DNA from: Drosophila miranda
Taxonomy: Eukaryota; Arthropoda; Insecta; Diptera; Drosophilidae
Assembly (NCBI RefSeq): GCF_003369915.1
Contig: NC_046674.1
Span: 15,314,001 to 15,378,000, forward strand
DNA: 64,000 bases
Reading direction: 5' to 3'
Made by a program: the position numbers and the translations under genes. This document shows, one piece after another, positions 46,893-57,569 of the stretch (position 1 is the first letter of the stretch; each line of letters starts with the position of its first letter). The notes under the pieces are model-generated. The model had not been told where the DNA came from. It was given only the letters and a program-made list of their open reading frames with translations, and made no database searches.

Positions 46893-49765
46893 CTAGCTCT
46901 CCCAGACCTCATCGCGCTGTTTGGCAGCTAAAAGTTTACGTTCTGCAATGGAATAAACACAGATTGGATGAGACCATCACTCGGCGGGCACTTGTTAACG
47001 CGCGAACCCACCTTTGGCTTCACGTAGAACACGCCTCTCGTTCTCACGCTCCTCCGGCGCTGTTGCCAGTTTCACTCCCAAGGCTCCGGATACTAGACGT
47101 CGGGCCAAGGCCGTGCATGTCTCCGGACGCTGGCGATATGGTTGCAGTGAGACGGCACCGGCCTTCTTGGCCTTGACTCGCGATTCGAGTGTGGCCTCGG
47201 CCAGCGGCTTTAATTTCACAAATGGATGTCCCATTGTTAACACCTCAGCAGCTGTGCAGAGAATGAATGGACAGATTGCATAGAATGTTACATAGAATCT
47301 TGAATTGGGAAAAGAGCATTTCAAATACCCACCAATGCGGGAACTGCTAAACACAGCCAAAGCGTGGGTATCATCTACCCATTTTATATCGAAGCCACTG
47401 CCTTTGTACTGCGAGAAGAGCATGAGCAGGTCGGGCGTTTTGAACTCCACTGGAAAATTGGACACCTCCAGCACGTGAGGGAACTCCTCGTCGTTTAGCA
47501 GGGACTGCTTGATGTGAAACACCTGGCGGGACCAAATCCACGTTTCAGAATATAAATGGATTCCGGGAAAGGTTTAACTCTACTCACGGTGTAGTCCATC
47601 TTGGGCAGCTCTATTTTGCACTTGCCCACAGAATCGTTCAGTTCTTGGAGAATCTTCGGATCCAGACAGTCGCCGCTCTCATCAAACATATTCTCCCAGT
47701 CATCCTCTTCTTCCTCATCGTCATCTTCGGTGGTGCTGCCTCCAGGTGGTTTTGCTGTCGCTGTTGCCCGAGTGGCTGCCTTGGAGACCATCTCGATCTT
47801 CTCGGGTATCTCCAGCACATCCGAAACAAAGGTTTGTTTCATGATGCGTCGATTGCTGCGATTGATTTCCTGCACAAGTACGTCGACAGATATTCGAGGG
47901 GTTCAGACTTTACTCTCGGAGATCGACTTACCTTCGAGGCTCGCTGCAGCTCGCGCTCATCATTATCACATTTGGCAGCTTCCTCTGCATTGTTGGTCCT
48001 GGATGCCGCCACATCCTCGATTCGCAATGGCGGCGGGTGCTGTTTTCCATTGCTGTTGGCTTTGCTACCACTGACGGGCTTTGTACGCTGGCCGCTGTTC
48101 ATGATCTGTGTGTGGAGACGTGAAATGGTTAGCGGTGCAATGACTTCTACTCCATTCTTGCAACACTCACCTCCTTATCACAGTTGCCGGTGCTGTCTTG
48201 GTTCGATTCGTTTTCAGTTCTCACTTCAGTCCCGCTGCCCGATATCACAAGCACCGTAGCTGCCTCCGCCTCTGTTTCAGTGAGTTTTTCCGTTGCCGAT
48301 ATCAATTTCTTGCTACGTTCCTTACGCTCCCGATGCGACTTGGGTTTCTTCGTGAGCTTCAGCTGACTGTTGCCGTCGTCTGGTTTGGACGGGTTTACTT
48401 TTGCTTCTGCAACTGGCGCTGCTTCCACTGGTAATGCGCTTGGCGCCGCAGTCGTTTTAGTTGCTGCTGATGTCGCTGTCGCTGAGCTGCTGGTTGTTGT
48501 GGTTGTCGGTGGTGTAGTTTGACTGCGTCGTGCCCTTGGCACATATACAGCTCGGTCGGGGCGGCGTTCACGTCGAGTGGACTGTTGCTCTCTAAGAAGC
48601 AGAAAGCCAAAACAGAGGCGATAAAATGAACGGCTAATCGATTAGTATACAAAAGAATTTCGTCAATTGTACAGTGAAACCTCTTAACACATATAATGAT
48701 CAAAGTAACATTTTTTCCTCATGCATAGGTTCGGCTGTACAACTAACATATAAAAGTGAGATTATCCACCTGCTCGGTGATTCTTTGGAAGTAGAATTCG
48801 ATGTTTCTGTTCCTGCAGCTGTCTCTGCTGGCGTTTCGTTCGATGCAGCTGTCTCTTCGCTGCTGCTGTTCTTCCTAAGTGCTGGCGGTCTATACAAGTC
48901 CACAGAGTTCGATTTGCTTACTGCGGGAGAGGAGAGAGAGAGATAAGAGATAATCAGAGGATGAGTGAGGAAAGCAGAAGAGTTGGCAAACAAGCAATCA
49001 CAAAAACCAAAGGTGAAGCAACGAATTTGGCATAAAATAAATTAAAAACTAAATTCACTAATGTTGACCCAATTTTCCCTCTCTCGCTGTTTGCGCCCAG
49101 CTTCGTGAATGTCAACACTATAGTGAGAGAGAAAGAGAGAGAGAGAGAGAGACATCGCAACAAGTGAGCGTGCGCAGCCAGCCGCTCAGCTGAGCGACCG
49201 AACGAGCGTCTGTTAATGATGCAACAGCACCAAAAATCTACTTGAGAAAGAGGGCGACCTTGAATGAGCTGCGTGACCCGCTGCGCTGCCTTCGTACAGC
49301 GTCGTTTTCGACGTCGTTTGGCTAGCATTTGGTTATTTTTAGTTAAATACATATGTAATTGGGATACCCTAGCTGGAGGGAAAGTTGCATTTTTTTATTA
49401 GAAGCAACATAATATTGAATACTCTGAGCCCAAGAAAACATGTAAAATGGGAATTTTTTAAATAACTAATATCTTTTACCATAAAATTCGAGTAATTAAT
49501 TATTGGAATTATCAAGTAAATTTCATAACTGGAGTATTAGATATGTTAAAAGGTATACCTTGCGTCGGCGTAAAGACAAAATACTTATTAATTTGTTGTT
49601 GCTTTTGCTTTGGTTCGCCTACGCTTTGTCTTTAATTCGTATTTTCTTGTGTATTTGCAAGCAGTTTGGCAGCTTGCTAAATGCATATACCCCAAACGGC
49701 ACCCACCAAAAATGGGGATAGCGTTACTTACAAGGTGTCTCGCTGATATGCTTCTTCACGCCCAT
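46893..49765 (-). CDS. R3HCC1/R3HCC1L-like protein
   Basis: Exons 49765-49732, 48920-48770, 48591-48171, 48105-47932, 47869-47588, 47522-47333, 47251-47012 and 46942-46893 total 1542 nt, 513 aa, with every phase agreeing. The family signature [14 protein letters not shown] (about residues 66-79) and the acidic [16 protein letters not shown] are those of animal R3H and coiled-coil proteins R3HCC1/R3HCC1L. The C-terminal region ([20 protein letters not shown]...[10 protein letters not shown]) looks like an RRM-type fold. Lys/Glu-rich and Thr/Ser-rich disordered parts lie between them. Function in flies is unknown to me; vertebrate relatives have been linked to RNA-associated complexes. The D. 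melanogaster counterpart may be CG2162. The very small first coding exon was chosen because it is the nearest upstream ATG with a consensus donor in the needed phase. Confidence 0.82.
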
Positions 49766-51232
49766 TTTACAGGGCTCAGTTAGGGTGTTTCTCCTGTTCG
49801 CACTACTACTGCTGATGCTGTTGCTGCCTTTGCCGTTATGTCCGTTGCTCCGCCAACTCCTGATTGGCTGATTCAGCTGCTGCTTTCGTCTGTCAATTTA
49901 TTATATTTCTTAGTTTCAAGTTCACTACGTCGTTCGCAACAAAAAGTCTACTCACGCCTCAAAGCCGTGCGGATCGAGGAGCTGATTGCGAAAACAAAGC
50001 ACAGTGCGTCGCTGCGGCCCTTGCCCCACCGAGAATGTGAAAAGATCGTACTGGTGTTTGTAGTTCTCACATGTTTGATGGATGAGATAGCGGCGATAAT
50101 TGCCCACAGGTGGAAAGAGCAGAACACTACAAAGAGAGTAGAACGGGGCCAGTGTAATGAGAGAGGAGAGCAAATTCAGTATCGATTTCATGTATGCGGG
50201 AGCGAGAGAGCTCCAACAACTTGAATTCACTTTACGAAACATTCTGGCACTCACACTTACACACACACACATCTTTATACCTAATATCGGGAGGCAAACA
50301 CGCTCGAAAGAGGGGAAGAGTGCGAGCCCCATCCGCTAACAGGTTGCTTCGGGCCGAGAAGAAGACCCGTCAAGAAGCACGCAAGCTCTCAAAAACCTAA
50401 GCGCGACTTGTAAATTATTATGCAATACCGTAACATGACCGAAGCGGCGAAATGTAATATATTATATTCATATATCTATGCTGTTGCTGTTGCGGCGCTT
50501 CACTGTCTGTTGTTTATTGCATGGCGATTAATTGTTTATTAAACGCGTATTGCATGCCAAAGCACAAGAAACGGTGTTAGGCGGTCCCCATTCAGTCGAC
50601 GTCGGCGTCGACGCAACTGCAATGCGGAAAATCTGCTAGAGAGCTGTGCTGCTGCTGTTGGGGTTTGTGTTGTTGCTGTGGCAGCTGGGAAAACTCGAAA
50701 TTGTGTGGCATTTGCAAAACTGGTAATATCTGCACGAAAGGCCCACAAAACTCGTACTACATTGCATCTTCTCGTTGCTTTTGTTGCTGTTGTTTTGTTT
50801 TTTGGTTACATATTTCCGCGTTGCAATTCCTCTTGTTTTTTTTTAGGTGGAAACCCGGTTACACAAAGCTTTTGTTGTTGTTGTTTTTATTGTTGAGGCT
50901 GCCGCGCCACACCAGCTGCTAGCTAGTACTTCACACATACACACAGTCGTTCGCACGCACTCACACTCACGCACTAACATTCTCGTGGCAAAGATTCTAG
51001 ATTGGTTTCTTACCCACTGCTCAGCCGTTTCTGCACAAATAATTCTATGTCACAACCAACATTATAAACAAATTCCTGGTCAATCAAGCTTAAGCTAGCT
51101 GCGAATGCCGATCGCTCGCCGTTCTCCAGTTTTTTTGATAAATATGCGACCCTACGTCGCCAGCGCGTTAAAAATACATATATATATATATATAATTATA
51201 TATATATATACATATATATACAGTTAGAATAT

Positions 51233-51265
51233 TAGTGTGACCGCGGATTAAACGATAAAATATGT
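51233..51265 (-). promoter_or_regulatory. Likely promoter of the R3HCC1L-like gene
   Basis: On the minus strand this reads TTTTATCGTTTAATCCGCGG running into CGGTCACACTA, so a degenerate DRE is followed by motif 1 (51243-51233). It has the same order and the same ATCCGCGGTCACACT core as the iPLA2-VIA and scramb2 promoters. A (TA)n run at about 51177-51230 follows. The start codon is 1.5 kb downstream, so untranslated exons between 49.8 and 51.2 kb are implied. Confidence 0.65.
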
Positions 51266-51289
51266 GAATGAGTGAACGAATTTAGCCCA

Positions 51290-53270
51290 CTTAAGCCCCC
51301 TCTATTGAAACAGGTGAACTACTTGAGTTAAACCGGGGAAAAAAGTACTGCTTGTACATTCTCCTTGTAGATCCATCATATTCTTCCTCGTTACTTACAG
51401 CAAAGTTAAAACGATATCTTTCACCTCAACTTTACTAACATTCGTCAAGTTTAATTATTTTCTTGGAATGTAATACCAACTGGTCTACAATGGGTTAATC
51501 ATTCTGATCGTTTTAATATTCGGTTTAATGTTACTTGCTAGCTAGGTCCCTCAGACCTGAAAAAAATTTTATCCGACTGATGAATCAATTTTCTATATGA
51601 CTGCCTTATTTGAAGTGTTCGTTTATATTTGATGGTTTGTAAAATAAGGTTCAAATAGAAAAGGTCAACAAAATGACCATTATGTAGATGGTAACTACAC
51701 GGTAACTACATATTTAGTACATATGAACTACATATTTGACATATACATTTGACATTCGATTTTGAAACTGGACTAGCTGCAAAAACAAACACAATCCTGT
51801 GGTAAAAGTTTGTGTGTGAGAGCGAGAGTGATATATGCGTCCAGTTTCAAACTTTCGTTGAGACAGCTTTAAAACAGACTAATTTCTTTTGTTTGTTGTG
51901 ATTCAGGAAAAAAATTTGTGTGTGAAAGTTTCTGTACCCTATGTTCTTTAATATACCTTTAAAAATGAAATCGAATATATCAAATTGATTTAATATACCA
52001 TTATATACCGATATAACGTAAATATACCTTGAACTCAATTTCGACGTTTAAATATGTCGATTAGGATATAATATACCCTAAACGGATATATATACAGTTA
52101 GAACTTTTTTCTGCAACAGAATCCATAGTAATATCGATTTTATTCTTTCCACTGTCACTTCTTTGAAACGCAAACGGTTAGGTCACTATCTTGCGAATTA
52201 TTCAACAATTTACATGATTCCTGGAAGATAATGAAATAACTGGAATGCACGCATTAGATTTCTATATACAAAAATGATTTTTACAATAATTAATAGAGCC
52301 CGCGACTTTTATTTAAGAGTACCCATATTGTACCAATCGACACCATCGATCAAGCTTGCAAATACGCATGGAGCCAACATCTGATCGGCTTTAAAAACAT
52401 TAAAAAAAACCTAAAATAGGAAACATTTGTGGATAAAAGTCAGCCTAAACGTATTACTTAATTTATATTAAGCATACGGGTTTCTTGAGAAATAGCATTA
52501 TCCTGGCCATAATTGGTAAGAGCACTGAATAAACTGCGCCTGCAAGCGAAAGCTAAACTTTTACCAATGCCAGCTTTTAAATGCGGAGCCGTCTAAACAA
52601 CATCGGCCAGAAGCTGATCTTGATCTTAAACAGAGAAGACGAAAATGTCTGTACATATTCAGAATAAAAGAAAACCTCAAAAATCTTAACATGAACATAT
52701 GCATGCACATGTGCTGAACTACACACACAAAAACAGAGCCAAGTGAAGAGTACAGTAATTACTGGGTATGGTCATATTACAGATCTCTCCGTTATGCCGT
52801 TTCTCCGGCCACTAACTCAGATGACTATACCATGTTATGAACAAAAGCAAAACAAGCGATAAAGTGCATATTGTATGCATTGTCATTCTTAGCCGGACCA
52901 CGCTTTGGCTGACTCCGTTCTTTTTTCTCAGATCTCACAGCAGGCTGAGGACTAAGCAGAATCGAATGAAATTTAATTTTCAAAACAGTCCCTTATTTTC
53001 AATCAATCATTGCGTTTGGTATCGTAGTGCAATTACCTCAGTAAAATTGATATTTGTGCAACGCGATTTTTAAAGTGGTTTATGAACCCTTCCGGGCTTA
53101 ATTTTCATTATTATTTCTATTTTATAGTTAATAGATTTGCAAAACTAAGGAACCTAAAGTATTTTAAATAGTTCGGTGTTTTATCAACAAAAAAATATAA
53201 TTACAAAATTCGTTCAACAAAAGTTGATATTTGTGCAAAAATTAGTTCACGAAAAAAATTCAGCATTTAA
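51290..53270. other. Repeat-rich gap without a recognised gene
   Basis: AT-rich DNA. The stretch 51566-51650 is clearly homologous to 31828-31910, and 51655-51725 is homologous in inverted orientation to about 40236-40305. Short GGTATA/TATACC units recur at 51950-52080. No coding gene is seen. Confidence 0.6.
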
Positions 53271-53352
53271 ATATTGCTTGCCTTTCGAAATAAAGTAACT
53301 TTAAAGAACATAAATAATACAAATATAGATATCCTCCATTCCACACACAGAG

Positions 53353-54450
53353 ATGCAGAAAATGAGCACCAAAGAAAAGAATGCCCTCGGCTTCGTATCG
53401 GACATGAGTCGTCTCTGCATGAACGAGCTCTACTCGGACGTGATGTTCTTGGTGGAGGATCAGCGTTTGCCGGGTCACCGCAACATTCTGGCAGCTCGCT
53501 GTGAGTACTTCGACGCCCTGCTCTACGGGCACATGGCAGAGTCGAAAGAGCGGGAAATTCGGCTGGAGGTGACGCTTGAGGCTTTCAAGATAATCCTCGA
53601 GTACCTTTATTCGGGCAACATACCTACTTCCACACTAAACGTGGCTCAGATAGTCGATGTGCTAGATTTGGGCCATCTTTACGGGTTGAAATACGTTGAG
53701 ACGGTCATAGCCATACATCTCCAGAATAATCTGAGCCTCAGCAATGTGGGTGTGATCCTGGATGCAGCGCGCCGATGCTATCTGAACGAACTGACCAAAG
53801 AATGCCTCAAGTATATGGATCGCAATGTGGTCGCCCTACTAAAACACGAATCCTTCCAGCTACTGTCCAAGGAATCACTTGAGGAAGTCCTGCGACGAGA
53901 CAGCTTCTGTGCCCCCGAAGTGGAAATCTTTCGGTCTGTATGCAAATGGAAGGAAAATAATCCGAGCGAAGATATCAAGACGATGCTCTGCCTTGTACGT
54001 CTCCCCCTTATGAGTATCGATGATCTGCTGCATGTGGTGCGTCCCTCTGGCATATTCGAGTCGGACAAAATATTCGATGCCATTGATCAATTGAACACTG
54101 GAGAGAATCTGCCCTACCGCATAATCGTGTTGCCGGGGGAGAATGTGGCAAGCCAAAAGTATAATGTCGGCCATAACACTGACAACCAAAATGAGCAACT
54201 TTTTGTGCTGAGCAACTTCTTCGTAATCAACTCTATTCAAATAACTGCTTGTAGTTTAAAAGAATTTTCATGCCACGTGGAGGTATCATGCGATCGAACT
54301 CACTGGGATCGTGTGGGAACTGTCGGAATAAAATCCACCTCACTTGGTCCGCAAATCAGCTTCACGGAGCGTACTGTTCGCTACATTCGGATCGTGAAAG
54401 CAGAAACATATTCAAGTACTAATTTAAGTGCCATGTACTGGAGTATCTAG
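53353..54450 (+). CDS. Intronless BTBD9-like BTB/BACK protein
   Basis: Single open reading frame of 365 aa. Residues about 25-130 form a BTB/POZ domain (ELYSDVMFLVEDQRLPGHRN and ILAARCEYFDALLYGHMAES). Residues about 135-240 form a BACK domain that includes LRRDSFCAPEVEIF and RLPLMSIDDLLHVVRPSGIF. Both closely follow BTBD9, a Cullin-3 adaptor family protein linked to sleep and iron handling. Residues about 285-365 match the first half of the F5/8 (discoidin) part of BTBD9 (CHVEVSCDRTHWDRV ... RYIRIV). BTBD9 is normally over 600 aa with two such domains, so the second is absent. The lack of introns, the shorter protein and the position in a repeat-rich gap fit a retrogene or a lineage-specific paralogue, while the fully open frame argues for function. 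Confidence 0.85.
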   Translation: MQKMSTKEKNALGFVSDMSRLCMNELYSDVMFLVEDQRLPGHRNILAARCEYFDALLYGHMAESKEREIRLEVTLEAFKIILEYLYSGNIPTSTLNVAQIVDVLDLGHLYGLKYVETVIAIHLQNNLSLSNVGVILDAARRCYLNELTKECLKYMDRNVVALLKHESFQLLSKESLEEVLRRDSFCAPEVEIFRSVCKWKENNPSEDIKTMLCLVRLPLMSIDDLLHVVRPSGIFESDKIFDAIDQLNTGENLPYRIIVLPGENVASQKYNVGHNTDNQNEQLFVLSNFFVINSIQITACSLKEFSCHVEVSCDRTHWDRVGTVGIKSTSLGPQISFTERTVRYIRIVKAETYSSTNLSAMYWSI

Positions 54451-54955
54451 ATGTGAACTAAATGCAGTGCATTCAAAGTCTTTCTGACTTTCCTGTTTTT
54501 AATTTTAATCAAGGATCCAACTGGAATCGGTTCTTGGTTTGTTTCAGTAGAGTTTATTTTATCAGCAGAAAAAATCAAATTTATAAGACTACAGAAAACA
54601 TACGTAACGTCAGCCTTTTTATCGTTTTAATAATAGCACAAAATCTTTCTACACTATTTGTGGGCCATAATAATCGTAAAAAGCTCATTGATTCTCGTGA
54701 AATTTCGAAATCGGGGAATCATTCTATTGCCATGTATGTATACCTAAGCATACTCAAATTAATGCTGGTACGTTTCCGGACAACTCCCAAACCTTGGAAG
54801 AGCTGCATATGTATATCTCGGGCAAATGGCATCGTAAATCCCGTTTTTCGTCACCTGTCTGCCTAAGAGTTTTAGCCTTTTCATGCTGAAACCATGTAAG
54901 TATAAGTACCAACACATGTATGACACATTTTTGGCTAATTCTCGACCATTGACAG

Positions 54956-55219
54956 AATAGGAAAGTTATTTTTTCCGGTAACCTTCTACGCCTTTGCAAA
55001 GTACGCGGACAAGGAAACGAAACTAAAACAAATAAGCACAGAAGAAGTCAAGCCCGATGGCAACACTGAAACGCATTCTACATGGTTATGGAAAAGCGAA
55101 AGTCCACCAATATATTCCCTGAAGCACCTCCTGCTCTTATGGCGAAGTTGCTAGCATCTGCCTATCGCGTTGATGAAACAGCAGTCAAGTTTGAAAATAC
55201 TCCGGTTGACAAGCAACAG
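54956..55219 (+). CDS. Candidate coding exon(s), unrecognised
   Basis: After an acceptor-like TTGACAG (ends 54955) a frame is open to 55154 and reads GKLFFPVTFYAFAKYADKE and further. A second, overlapping frame from the ATG at 55088 reads MEKRKSTNIFPEAPPALMA and stays open to a GTAAGC donor at 55220. Both compositions look protein-like, but neither is familiar. Two overlapping frames suggest either a real exon in only one frame or an old gene fragment with a frameshift. Confidence 0.25.
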
Positions 55220-55345
55220 GTAAGCAAAATGTCACTGTTTTTTGCTCAACTTTTTGCTTAAACCTTGTTTTATACACACATTACAATAAAACGAGTACTT
55301 AAAAGTAGAATATCTTGTGGAAAATTCATTTATCAATGGGATACA

Positions 55346-55525
55346 ATTATGTGGGCAGGGCTGAGGGCTCTATCCAGCTAGTAATATACGACGGAATATC
55401 AAAAACGAGGAACTTGAATAATTCGTCAGTATATCTACGGTATATTTTGAAAATGAGACGGTATATTTTGGTATATTTTTGAGGGTCAGACCGTATGTCT
55501 TATCGATGAATCCGCGGTCACACTG
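55346..55525 (+). promoter_or_regulatory. Promoter-like block with no recognised gene directly behind it
   Basis: GGTATATTTTGGTATATTT (55460-55478), TATCGAT (55501-55507) and CGGTCACACTG (55515-55525) in the order seen at iPLA2-VIA and scramb2. The stretch from 55346 is alike to 32237-32428 over its whole length. The nearest clear plus-strand gene is Usp47, 4.6 kb downstream, so this could be its distal promoter. Confidence 0.6.
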
Positions 55526-55559
55526 AACAGCAGCCGCAGCCGAACGAACAACAAAAAAC

Positions 55560-57550
55560 AATTTTAAAAATGTCGAGTCGAGTTTCATTTTAACCAAATT
55601 TAGATAGTACACCATTTGGATGACACCATTGTACGCCAGGAACAAGCCGTACAGCCGCACGGACTGCCGCACCCTCTCCCCCACACACACACACCGCATA
55701 AACACTGCAGTATTTTCACACTTGTAGTTGAGGTGAGTGGAGCCGCAGAAGAAGAAGGAGGTGAGGCACACATACAGATAGAAAATACAACACTCGAACA
55801 GAGGCGGCATCGGTGTAGGCAGACACTTTTTCGGCATATGGACGCCCATTCCGATGGAATCTTTGCGAAATCGAAGGACGCAAAAATTGTACTTGTTTTT
55901 GGCCAAAACAACACACAAATGCACTGGCAAAACCGCTAACACAGTCCCCACACACGCACACACAGGCATACACATATGCTGCGTGTCACGTTCCGAAGCA
56001 AAACCTTGACCGATCGGCCCACCCACTGGGTGGCGGCGGACACCTCTCCTCCCCGCCCAAGTATTGCGCAAAACGAAATTCGTCCAAGTTTTCATATAAA
56101 AAGAAAGCATTCAGCCTCTGCATTTGCTTCTGTTTTAGCCCCACCTCCCACTCTAGACGTATGTAACAATTGCCGCCCCGCCGGCATGGTCAGTTCCTCT
56201 TAGTCATGGCGCTAGTTGCGGCACGTAGAAAGGATGCCGTTGCCTCCACCAGTGCCGCCGTCAACAGCAATTGCAGCTGCAGCCTAATAAAAATAGTCAT
56301 TCATTCCTACGGATACAGACGAGATAGAGAGAGAGAGAGAGGCAATCGAGAGCGCATCTACAATATAAACATTAATAGCACTTTCGCTAAAAATTCATCG
56401 CTGTGCTCACACAGTCCCATCCAACATCCATCGACTATATTCATTGAGTAATCCGCCCCGGGTTGGGGCTTTTGCAGTCTCCAAGGGAACTACCCGAACG
56501 CGACCCACCATCCCATTTCAGTCATTTGTTTTGTGCGATAATCGTTATCAATATAGTTTGTGAGTGCTCGTGCTATAAATGGTATGTATATATGGAGTTA
56601 TGATGATGCATCGCAGGCTTCCATCCATCCATCCAGTGCAGGGCTCGTAGGAATCGTAGCGCACTCGAATGGGCGGCTATTCGCGAACAATCAGCGTCGG
56701 AACTGAACTGCCGAACTGTGGTGCGCCGGATCGTGGTGTTGGGCATAGATAGAAAAGATATCTTTGAAATCGGCCAGTACACGCGTGAACGATGTCGTGC
56801 GTTGACGGCGGTTTTTAGTTCGGAAAGATCTCGGAGCAATCAGACGGTAAACATCGAGTGTACATATAATCGGATAGAAGATTTGTGCATACATATACGC
56901 ATGTATAGTATCTGTTCGCTCCCAACTGAAGTTTCTAAATACAACGAGGAATCGTTCTAAGAATAGGGCCAATCTGTAGGGTGCTTTCGTAATGGGAACG
57001 GAGCGCAGTGCGGAATAGTTTTTTTATTCTCCAATATGCATATGACTTGTTGGATTGCAAGCAATACATACTGCTGCAACATAGCAACGATTTCCGGCAA
57101 AGATGGCATATCTCTGTTCGTTCAGCATGCCCCATAGTACTAGTACTGTTTGTGTAGACGTGTTAGACCCCACAAGCCCCAAAAGATTTCACAGTACCAA
57201 AATAGTTTCAAAAATAGCACAAATACATATATATATGCAAAGCATACCACGCTTTCCTGTTTTCATCCGTATAGACCGTATTCGTGTTTTCGAATAGATA
57301 AGTCGCGATATCGTTTTCTGTAATTCTCAAAACAAATTAAAAAAAAAACATTGCCGAAAGATCATCGTCATCGTGTAAATAATGCTGAGAGGGCGGCCAA
57401 AAAGTGTTGAAAATTCGAACCCATTCTGATTGATGGGCGTACGATATGCAGATCTCTCTCTCTCTCTCTGTCTGTCTCAAGAACCTTCGCATTTACAAAT
57501 AGCCAGCTATACGCGTATTCAAAACGCTCCCAACGGTTGCTTTGAATATT
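55560..57550. other. Non-coding or unresolved DNA downstream of the orphan promoter block
   Basis: Several open frames of 60-250 codons occur on both strands, but none matches a family I know. The longest minus-strand frame (to 56110) contains a hydrophobic segment (FYLYVCLTSFFFCG) and LYGLFLAYNGVIQMVYYL. It also runs through the promoter-like block, which argues against it. Untranslated exons of Usp47 are possible. Confidence 0.45.
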
Positions 57551-57569
57551 TTTGCTGCTTGCTTCTTTT

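Noticed and set aside
55370-56110. 246-codon minus frame with hydrophobic segments
   Set aside because: It runs antisense through the promoter-like block and its DRE; no family match and repeat-derived Val-Cys stretches. Kept only as unresolved DNA.
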